From NCBI GenBank assembly GCA_904398645.1, contig CAJFPH010000125.1, positions 1-39,034 on the forward strand: a stretch of DNA of 39,034 nt, in the 5' to 3' direction. Position 1 is the first letter of the stretch. Every line of letters begins with the position of its first letter. The position numbers and the translations under genes are program-made. The notes under the pieces were generated by a model. It was not told the origin of the DNA. It saw only the letters and a program-made list of their open reading frames with translations, and did not search any database. Source of the stretch: Allobutyricicoccus pentlandensis (GTDB taxonomy: Bacteria > Bacillota > Clostridia > Oscillospirales > QAMX01). Positions 33,071 through 39,034 of this stretch are shown piece after piece.

Positions 33071-33892
33071 TCATTCGTATTTTTCAATATCTACCCACGC
33101 CACACTGCCATCCAGAGGATGACAGAGATACATTCCAGCATTCTGTTTAAATTGCTCCACGCTGTCGCTAACAAAATAACGGCGCGTACCAATACGCCCT
33201 TCCGGAGCTGTCAAGCCATTTTTTTTCAGGGAATCTGCTACTGCTTTCGCGGCCTCCGCCCCCGAACTTATGAGCGCAGCACCAGGTACGCAACGTGAAA
33301 TAGCCTCCGAAAGCAACGGATAGTGCGTACAGCCCAAAATGATCGTGTCGGCGCCCGCCTCGCGTACCGGTGCCAGGTACTCCTCCGTCAAAATGCGTAC
33401 CAAAGGATCTTCCGGGCGGAAACGTCCGTTTTCCACAACGGGGACAAACAGCGGGCATGCCTTTTCTATCACCGTAATTTCCTGCGAGAGCCCTTTCAGA
33501 AAATTTCCGAACACATGACCTGAAATTGTGGCAGGTGTCGCCAGTACCGCAACGCGCCCTACACGCGTCACTTCCACAGCGCGGCGCGACGCGCCTTCGA
33601 CCACACCGAAAACAGGAATAGGCAATTCTTTCTGCAATGTTTCCAGAGCAGCATAGCTTGCCGTCCCACAGGCGATCAGCAATAGCTTCAAGTCAAAGCT
33701 GCAGAGAAACCTGGCGTCCTGCCGCGCATACTTGACAATTGTCTCACGGCTGCGCGTACCATACGGCACACGTCCCGTATCTCCAAAATAAACAATATCT
33801 TCATGCGGCAGCAGCGCCGACAGTTCACGCATGGCGGTCAGGCCGCCAATCCCGGAGTCAAATACGCCGATGGCGCGGTTATCCTCCCCCAT
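33071..33892 (-). CDS. murI: Glutamate racemase
   Basis: MurI makes D-glutamate for peptidoglycan. The 273-residue enzyme shows IGVFDSGIGGLTAMREL (catalytic Asp region, residues 7-23), YFGDTGRVPYGTRS, the first catalytic cysteine in LIACGTASYAALE, and the second in ILGCTHYPLL. Length is typical. It starts 3 bases after the ddl stop with AGGTGA overlapping the end of ddl, so the two peptidoglycan precursor genes are coupled. Confidence 0.96.
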   Translation of the reverse strand: MGEDNRAIGVFDSGIGGLTAMRELSALLPHEDIVYFGDTGRVPYGTRSRETIVKYARQDARFLCSFDLKLLLIACGTASYAALETLQKELPIPVFGVVEGASRRAVEVTRVGRVAVLATPATISGHVFGNFLKGLSQEITVIEKACPLFVPVVENGRFRPEDPLVRILTEEYLAPVREAGADTIILGCTHYPLLSEAISRCVPGAALISSGAEAAKAVADSLKKNGLTAPEGRIGTRRYFVSDSVEQFKQNAGMYLCHPLDGSVAWVDIEKYE

Positions 33893-33895
33893 GGC

Positions 33896-34954
33896 TCACC
33901 TATGAAACGCAAGCGTCACAAGACGGTCAATCAGCTCCGAATAGGAAATACCGGAAGCCTCGAAAAGTTGCGGATACATACTAATACTCGTAAAACCCGG
34001 AATGGCATTGAGTTCGTTAAACACAACAGCCCCATCCGTACGAAGGAAAAAGTCTACGCGCGCAAGACCGAAGCATCCCATGGATCGGAATATGCGTTCG
34101 GCAACACGACGCACACAGTCAGAAGCCTCCTGTGGGATACGCGCCGGAATAAAAAGCCGGGACTCCTCATCATCATATTTAGCAGAATAGGTATAGAACT
34201 CCTGCGCGGGTGCAATCTCCCCGACGCACGACGTCAGCACCTCGCCGTCCGCATCGCCCAGCACGGCCACTTCAATTTCCTGCCCAACGACACATTCCTC
34301 TAACACCAGTTTACGGTCAAAGCAAAGCGCCTCTTCTATGTATTGCTTTACATCTGCCACGGTTTTAGCTTTACCAACGCCAATAGAGGACCCCGCGCGA
34401 GCCGGTTTGACAAACAACGGGAGTCCCAACGTTTCAGCGGCATCTGCCGCAATGCCATCCGGATCCCTCTCAAATTTTCTCTGATGCAAAACAAGATACT
34501 TTGCCTGGTTAATCTGCTCGCGTTCGGCAAACATCTTGGTTATGACTTTATCCATGGTATTCGCCGCAGCCGCCACGCCGCACCCGACGTATGGGATACC
34601 CGCCAGTTCCAAAAGGCCCTGAATGGTCCCATCCTCGCCGTTTTTGCCATGCAAAACGGCAAACACCACGTCAACACGCTCCGTATGACCATCCTCATAA
34701 ATGAGGCCGTGAACAGCAGTGTCCGGTGAAATGCAGCAGGCTACGTTTTCCGCATGCTGTTCCCATGCGCCGCTTCTAATTGCAGCGGGATCCCCGCCGC
34801 GATACCGCAGCCAACGTCCGTCGCGCGTAATGCCGACCGTTATCATTTCATATTTTTCTGAGTTAATATGGTCAAGTACCGATTCCGTAGACCGGCAGCT
34901 TACTTCATGTTCCGTTGACGCGCCCCCGAAAAGGACACAAAGTTTATATCGCAT
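33896..34954 (-). CDS. ddl: D-alanine--D-alanine ligase
   Basis: Ddl joins two D-alanines with ATP to make the end of the peptidoglycan stem peptide. The 352-residue ATP-grasp enzyme has LFGGASTEHEVSCRS (N-terminal signature), VVFAVLHGKNGEDGTIQGLLELAGIPYVG, the grasp loop VKPARAGSSIGVGKA and metal/substrate motif VFNELNAIPGFTSISMYPQLFEASG. The start at 34954 has GGAGG 9 bases upstream; a frame to 34990 lacks one. First gene of the run ddl-murI-(transposase remnant)-recG-GNAT. The omega-loop reads EFYTYSAKYDDEE, giving the Y/K type associated with D-Ala-D-Ala rather than D-lactate. Confidence 0.96.
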   Translation of the reverse strand: MRYKLCVLFGGASTEHEVSCRSTESVLDHINSEKYEMITVGITRDGRWLRYRGGDPAAIRSGAWEQHAENVACCISPDTAVHGLIYEDGHTERVDVVFAVLHGKNGEDGTIQGLLELAGIPYVGCGVAAAANTMDKVITKMFAEREQINQAKYLVLHQRKFERDPDGIAADAAETLGLPLFVKPARAGSSIGVGKAKTVADVKQYIEEALCFDRKLVLEECVVGQEIEVAVLGDADGEVLTSCVGEIAPAQEFYTYSAKYDDEESRLFIPARIPQEASDCVRRVAERIFRSMGCFGLARVDFFLRTDGAVVFNELNAIPGFTSISMYPQLFEASGISYSELIDRLVTLAFHR

Positions 34955-35016
34955 TTCAGGCAACCTCCAAAAGACCGCCGGGCATACCACCCGGACGCTT
35001 ATAAAGATACAGTATT

Positions 35017-35045
35017 ATAATACCACTGCAGCCCCAAAAATGCAA
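35017..35045 (-). promoter_or_regulatory. Putative promoter of the ddl operon
   Basis: On the minus strand TTGCAT (35045-35040) and TATTAT (35022-35017) are 17 bases apart. A perfect TATAAT overlaps at 35019-35014 with a 20-base gap. It lies about 60 bases upstream of ddl. Confidence 0.45.
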
Positions 35046-35328
35046 ACGAAAAGAAAATGTACATGCCCTGACGGCAACTATTTTCTCGTATATGCCCATT
35101 CCGGCAGCAAACGACGCTTTATCAGATCTTTCGTTTCAGCACCTCCACGGCATCTATCATACAACGTTGGCTTTCAGACAGGCCGCTTTTATATACTAAC
35201 TGCATAATGGAAGAAAAAACTGCGTCCCTAAAATCTGTGTGCCCACAATAAAGGTGTGAAACGGAAAGATACGAAAATAACGCACGGTAACATTGTCATA
35301 AAGCGCATCTCCGTTTCCAAACATATTC
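35046..35328. other. Stretch without a clear gene beside the inferred breakpoint
   Basis: No confident gene lies between the ddl promoter and the DUF4956 fragment. On the minus strand a frame from an ATG at 35330 encodes 44 residues (NMFGNGDALYDNV, then FRIFPFHTFIVGTQILGTQFF) with gene-like codons but no ribosome site. It may be a remnant of something cut by the rearrangement, and it is not recognised. Confidence 0.3.
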
Positions 35329-35895
35329 ATGTTTCGCAATACCTATACAAAAAGCTTTGTTATTACATTGGCGTTACTACCTGCAATTGTACAGGCGGTG
35401 ATCATGCTGGTAAATGGTAACCTGGGCACGGGCGTTGCTGTGATGGGAGCATTTAGTCTTGTGAGATTTCGTTCGGTACCGGGCAGTGCCAGAGAAATTT
35501 GCAGCCTGTTTCTCGCCATGGCGTTGGGTCTGGCAACTGGAATGGGGTATATTGGAATCGCTGTATTTTTGGCTGTCGTTTTGAATCTTGTACAGGTTTT
35601 GTTGGTGCTATCCAAATTTGGGGAAGGGGTGAGCGAAGAAAAAGAGTTGAAAATTACGATTCCGGAGAGCCTCGACTATACAGGCATTTTTGACGATATC
35701 TTTGTCACACATACCAGACGTGCAGAACTTATGCGGGTAAAGACCAGTAATATGGGTAGTCTTTATGAACTTTGTTACCGCGTCACGCTGAAAAACCGAA
35801 ATACGGAAAAACAGATGATAGACGAAATACGTTGCCGCAACGGAAATCTTACTATCGTATGCGGCAAGGTGCCGGTTAGCAGGGAAGAACTATGA
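35329..35895 (+). pseudogene. DUF4956 membrane protein, C-terminal part lacking its first helix
   Basis: The 188-residue product holds the conserved body of DUF4956 proteins: MFRNTYTKSFVITLALLPAIVQ, IMLVNGNLGTGVAVMGAFSLVRFRS, PGSAREICSLFLAMALGLATGMGYIG and a hydrophobic VLNLVQVLLVL, then a soluble tail. The usual first 40 residues with one more membrane helix are missing here and are found at 26117-26239 on the minus strand. No ribosome site precedes the ATG at 35329, and the frame is open only to 35302. The stop overlaps the start of the beta-helix gene by 4 bases (ATGA), the intact operon junction. It might still be expressed as a shortened protein. Function of the family is unknown; it accompanies VTC and CotH or beta-helix proteins. 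Confidence 0.7.
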
Positions 35896-37880
35896 AAACG
35901 ATTCAAATGCAAAATAAATGGTGTTTGGTACTGGCGTGTATGCTGATTTGTCTTGGCGGGTGCAGCACACAGGCTTCTGTGACAGACGTTACATTACAGA
36001 ATTCTGCGGAGCATACCGACACAGCAGCGGAAAATACGGCAGGGACCGGCACAGTAGATTTTACTTCTACCGAAGTGACTTCCGGGGCGATTACAGTCAC
36101 GTATACGGACCGGGAATTGACGGGTGCGTATGATAGTCCGGTTACAGATCTGGAACTGGAAAATGAAGATGTTGTCATTTCATCTGCAGGGACTTATGTT
36201 CTGTCAGGAACGATTTCCGACGGGCAGATTGTTGTGGAAGCGGGGGAGGCCGACAAGGTACAGCTTGTATTAAACGGCGTATCCATTACAAATAGCGACG
36301 GCCCTGCAATTGAAATACGAAGCGCAGATAAAGTGTTTCTGACTTTGGCGGAGGGCAGCGAAAATATGCTGTCCGACGGAGAAGCTTATGTGCTTGCAGA
36401 CGGCGAGGATGAACCAAACGCTTGCGTCTACTCCAAAGCAGATTTATGCATAAATGGCGACGGGAATCTCACGATTTATGGAAATTATAATCATGGTGTG
36501 TATTCAAAAGACGATCTTGTCATTACGGGCGGCACACTTACCGTCAACGCGGTTAATGACGGATTAAAGGGCAAGGACTGTGTAGAAATATGCGGCGGTA
36601 CCTTTACGATTGAAGCAGGCGGCGACGGGATTCAATCCAACCATGCAGAGGATGCCGAGCGCGGCTATGTCTCCATTGACGGCGGTACGTTTGTAATTGT
36701 TGCCGGGTGTGACGGTATTCAGGCGGAAACCTGTTTGCAGGTGACATCCGGATCACTGCTGATTACAACCGGAGGAGGCAGTGCCAACGCCAGTGTGAAA
36801 CAGGATGGCAACTGGGGCTTTTGGGGTTCGCAGATCACTTCTGCGGAGGAAACCGAGAGCGCAAAGGGCCTGAAGGCAGGCGTTGCACTTTATATTGCGG
36901 ACGGAGAGATCTCGCTTGATTCGTCGGATGATGCGCTGCATGCCAATGGGGATATCACGGTTGCCGGGGGTACAATTGAGATCAGTTCCGGCGACGATGG
37001 TGTTCATGCGGATGATGCGCTGGTTGTAACCGGCGGGAGCATGGTCATCAATCAAAGCTATGAAGGAATGGAAGGCAATAGCGTTACTGTCTCCGGTGGT
37101 GAAATAGAAATAATTGCAAGCGATGACGGTATCAACGCTGCAGGCGGCAATGACGGATCTGCCCTGAACGGACGCCCGGGACAGGGATCTTTTGATACTG
37201 ACGCAAGTTCCTATATTCGAATCACAGGCGGTACGATCACAGTACGTGCGGACGGAGACGGAATCGATTCCAATGGCGGATTTTATGTGGAAGGTGGTGC
37301 GCTATTCATCCACGGAACAACAAGCGGAGCAGATGGATTCCTCGATTATGAGTCCGAGGCGGTGATTACGGGCGGTACTGTGATTGCGGCAGGAGGCGCT
37401 GCAATGGCGCAGGCCTTTGGAACCAATTCGACGCAATGCTCCATGCTTCAGACATTTGACACGCAGGTCGCGGCGGGGACAGTTCTGACTGTTTGCGATG
37501 CGGCGGGCGAAGCATTGGTTACATTTACGCCGGAGAATACCTATCAGGCGGTGCTTGTCAGCCTTCCGGAACTGACGCTGGGTGAAACTTATACCATCAC
37601 AGCAGGAGAGCAGAGCGTGGAGGCGACGCTGGAGACTGTCGCGACCGGTTCAAATGATGTGATGCCCGGAGGAAACGGCGGCATGCGTCCGAACGCCGGT
37701 ATGGGCGGTGAAATGCAGGAGGATGTACCTCAAATGCCGGAAGGCGAATTTCAAGATGGCTCTGTGCCGGACGGTACGGCGTCCGGCGTGGCGACTCCTT
37801 CGGAGAACGGGATACCGGAGACAGACGGGAACCCGTCTGATACCGGAATGTCGGAACCGGAGAATCATGCCGATCGATGA
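35892..37880 (+). CDS. Cthe_2159-type beta-helix carbohydrate-binding lipoprotein
   Basis: The 662-residue product has a lipoprotein signal peptide ending LGGC24 and an Asp/Thr-rich linker. A long right-handed beta-helix follows, with repeats of the form GG-[T/S]-[F/I]-x-I-x-[A/S]-G-D-D-G-[I/V]-[Q/H]-[A/S] between about residues 150 and 490 (GGDGIQSN, GCDGIQAE, SDDALHAN, GDDGVHAD, SDDGINAA, DGDGIDSN). The acidic loops should bind calcium. This matches the Clostridium thermocellum Cthe_2159 family, which binds polygalacturonic acid and cellulose. The last 80 residues are a Gly/Met/Pro/Glu-rich tail. It is coupled to the DUF4956 fragment. Its partner VTC gene now lies 9 kb away, inverted. Confidence 0.87.
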   Translation: MKTIQMQNKWCLVLACMLICLGGCSTQASVTDVTLQNSAEHTDTAAENTAGTGTVDFTSTEVTSGAITVTYTDRELTGAYDSPVTDLELENEDVVISSAGTYVLSGTISDGQIVVEAGEADKVQLVLNGVSITNSDGPAIEIRSADKVFLTLAEGSENMLSDGEAYVLADGEDEPNACVYSKADLCINGDGNLTIYGNYNHGVYSKDDLVITGGTLTVNAVNDGLKGKDCVEICGGTFTIEAGGDGIQSNHAEDAERGYVSIDGGTFVIVAGCDGIQAETCLQVTSGSLLITTGGGSANASVKQDGNWGFWGSQITSAEETESAKGLKAGVALYIADGEISLDSSDDALHANGDITVAGGTIEISSGDDGVHADDALVVTGGSMVINQSYEGMEGNSVTVSGGEIEIIASDDGINAAGGNDGSALNGRPGQGSFDTDASSYIRITGGTITVRADGDGIDSNGGFYVEGGALFIHGTTSGADGFLDYESEAVITGGTVIAAGGAAMAQAFGTNSTQCSMLQTFDTQVAAGTVLTVCDAAGEALVTFTPENTYQAVLVSLPELTLGETYTITAGEQSVEATLETVATGSNDVMPGGNGGMRPNAGMGGEMQEDVPQMPEGEFQDGSVPDGTASGVATPSENGIPETDGNPSDTGMSEPENHADR

Positions 37881-37905
37881 AAAGCCTTCTAAAGTGAACG
37901 AATAC

Positions 37906-37953
37906 GTGGCGTGCGGGCACAAGCCTGTTTGTGTCCGCACGCCACATCTTTTT
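37906..37953 (+). terminator. Intrinsic terminator of the beta-helix gene
   Basis: GTGGCGTGCGG (37906-37916) pairs with CCGCACGCCAC (37935-37945), extended by CACA/TGTG inside, and is followed by ATCTTTTTG. Confidence 0.88.
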
Positions 37954-37960
37954 GCCCCTG

Positions 37961-38164
37961 CTATTCGATATCCAGTTCCGGGGGAATGTCGAGTTCTTCC
38001 GAGACATATTTGCCGTTTTTCTTTCGTTGCCGGACGCATTCTGTCAAAAGATACTCAATCTGGCCGTTGACGGAACGGAAATCGTCTTCCGCCCAGGCGG
38101 CAATGGCGTTATAAAGTTTGGGAGAAAGTCGGAGAGGGACTTGCTTTTTCTGTTTTTCATTCAT
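37961..38164 (-). CDS. Small Arc/ribbon-helix-helix-type protein
   Basis: The 67-residue product reads QKKQVPLRLSPKLYNAIAAWAEDD, then NGQIEYLLTECVRQRKK: a short beta strand followed by two helices, as in Arc/MetJ-type ribbon-helix-helix DNA-binding proteins. An acidic tail follows. Such small proteins commonly sit beside SPFH genes in Clostridia. The start at 38164 has AGGAAGG 7 bases upstream; a frame open to 38281 overlaps the SPFH gene and is rejected. It lies 16 bases after the SPFH stop, so it is co-transcribed. Its DNA target is unknown; autoregulation is a guess. Confidence 0.82.
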   Translation of the reverse strand: MNEKQKKQVPLRLSPKLYNAIAAWAEDDFRSVNGQIEYLLTECVRQRKKNGKYVSEELDIPPELDIE

Positions 38165-38180
38165 GAGAAAGCCTTCCTGC

Positions 38181-39034
38181 TTAATACAGGCTTCCGGTAT
38201 TGACGATGGGCTGCGCGTCATGGTTACCACACAGGACAACGAGGAGATTCGAGACCATAGCGGCCTTGCGTTCCTCATCAAGCGTCACGACTTGATTTTC
38301 ACTCAGACGCGCAAGCGCCATTTCCACCATGCCGACTGCGCCGTCTACGATCAGCTTACGCGCGTCTACAACAGCTGAAGCCTGCTGACGCTGTAGCATT
38401 GCGGCCGCAATTTCCGTTGCATAGGCCAGGTATGTAATGCGCGCTTCAATGATTTCAATGCCCGCCTCATTTACACGGCGTTGAATTTCATCCCGAATGC
38501 GTCCTGCTACGACTTCGCTGGAACCACGCAGACTGCCGTCGTCTGCAATTCCGTCGCCGGTGGTATCGACGTTTGGCGCAACGTCATAGGGGTACAGGCG
38601 AACGATATTGCGCAGAGCGCTGTCGCATTGCAAAGAGAGAAATTCCTTGTAGTTGTCTACATTGAACACGGCTTTTGCAGTATCGACGATACGCCAGGTG
38701 ACCGCAATGCCAATTTCCACCGGATTGCCCAGACAATCGTTGATTTTTTGCCGGTTGTTATTCAGCGTCATAATTTTCAGAGATATTTTTTTGTTGACAA
38801 GCTCTGTGGAGACGTTGTTTCCGTTTGTAGATACCGGAAGCGTGACTGATCCCACATCGCCGCTTTGATTGAGTTTTGTCTTGGCTGCGGGATTAACTGC
38901 GGTGCAAAAGGGATTGACGAAGTAAAACCCGTCGCCTTTCAGCGTACCGGTGTACTTGCCAAAAAGTGTGAGTACCAGCGCTTCCTGAGGCTTGAGCACT
39001 TTCAAGCCAAGGAAGGGGATCCAGGCCAGACAGA
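38181..39034 (-). CDS. SPFH/Band 7 domain protein, 5' end outside the window
   Basis: The visible 284 residues are the body of a stomatin/prohibitin/flotillin/HflK-type protein. CLAWIPFLGLKVLKPQEALVL follows a membrane segment that lies mostly beyond 39034, then FGKYTGTLKGDGFYFVNPF, ISLKIMTLNNNRQKINDCLGNPVEIGIAVTWRIVDTAKAVFNVDNY, and a coiled-coil region (GRIRDEIQRRVNEAGIEIIEARITYLAYATEIAAAMLQRQQASAVVDARKLIVDGAVG). It should form membrane microdomain scaffolds. The TTG at 39005 is not the start because the family sequence continues upstream to the window edge. Confidence 0.9.
   Translation of the reverse strand, partial: CLAWIPFLGLKVLKPQEALVLTLFGKYTGTLKGDGFYFVNPFCTAVNPAAKTKLNQSGDVGSVTLPVSTNGNNVSTELVNKKISLKIMTLNNNRQKINDCLGNPVEIGIAVTWRIVDTAKAVFNVDNYKEFLSLQCDSALRNIVRLYPYDVAPNVDTTGDGIADDGSLRGSSEVVAGRIRDEIQRRVNEAGIEIIEARITYLAYATEIAAAMLQRQQASAVVDARKLIVDGAVGMVEMALARLSENQVVTLDEERKAAMVSNLLVVLCGNHDAQPIVNTGSLY

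Larger units (their letters stand above)
26117..35328. other. Inferred inverted segment of about 9.2 kb
   Basis: The two halves of one DUF4956 gene lie at the ends of this interval in opposite orientation. Reversing the interval would place the VTC gene and the N-terminal fragment directly before the C-terminal fragment and the beta-helix gene, all on the plus strand. Breakpoints fall near 26117-26128 and 35311-35337. I see no long inverted repeats at the two ends. Confidence 0.55.

Noticed and set aside
36580..37300. Repeated Gly/Asp motifs that might suggest a DNA repeat array or CRISPR
   Set aside because: The periodicity is at protein level (beta-helix coils) and the DNA units differ; there are no conserved spacers.

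Overview
The window reads as chromosome of a spore-forming, Gram-positive anaerobe of the class Clostridia, probably an Oscillospirales-like gut bacterium. Evidence is the sporulation pair spoIIGA-sigE, a YlmC/YmxH protein, the AddAB recombination enzyme in place of RecBCD, Firmicutes-type ribosome binding sites and base composition near 50% GC. Family and genus are inference.

Layout. 1-8113 (minus): a short AraC-like cupin gene, then rnpB (RNase P RNA, near-consensus promoter) followed by addB and addA. 8300-10930 (plus): a GH127 beta-L-arabinofuranosidase and a VanZ-like membrane protein. 10995-13990 (minus): a cytidylate-kinase-like protein with an extra C-terminal module and a U32 peptidase-family protein. 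14080-16194 (plus): a good promoter, two overlapping small ORFs in a hairpin-rich stretch, an AlaA-type aminotransferase, and ylmC behind a hairpin that also holds its Shine-Dalgarno. 16187-22736 (minus): ECF sigma factor, a 1660-residue membrane-anchored alpha-2-macroglobulin-like protein and a MEMO-like lipoprotein, tightly packed as one operon. 22771-24560 (minus): spoIIGA-sigE. 24670-26038 (plus): a GH8 exo-oligoxylanase. 26117-35328: a block with a VTC-domain polyphosphate polymerase, a two-component system, a second VTC-like protein, and the run ddl-murI-transposase remnant-recG-GNAT. 35329-37953 (plus): the C-terminal part of a DUF4956 protein and a beta-helix carbohydrate-binding lipoprotein. 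37961-39034 (minus): an SPFH protein that runs off the window and a small ribbon-helix-helix protein.

Most notable. (1) The ECF operon looks like a sigma factor controlled by a giant alpha-2-macroglobulin-like transmembrane protein that has lost its thioester cysteine and is translationally coupled to an extracytoplasmic MEMO-like lipoprotein; this may be an undescribed envelope-surveillance system. (2) A DUF4956 gene is split: its first part follows the VTC gene at 26.1 kb on the minus strand, and the rest precedes the beta-helix gene at 35.3 kb on the plus strand. Inverting the 9.2 kb between them restores a VTC-DUF4956-beta-helix operon. (3) Two coupled small ORFs, or a structured leader, lie upstream of alaA.

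The two glycosidases carry no signal peptide and suit cytoplasmic trimming of arabinoxylan oligosaccharides. No transporter is visible beside them.
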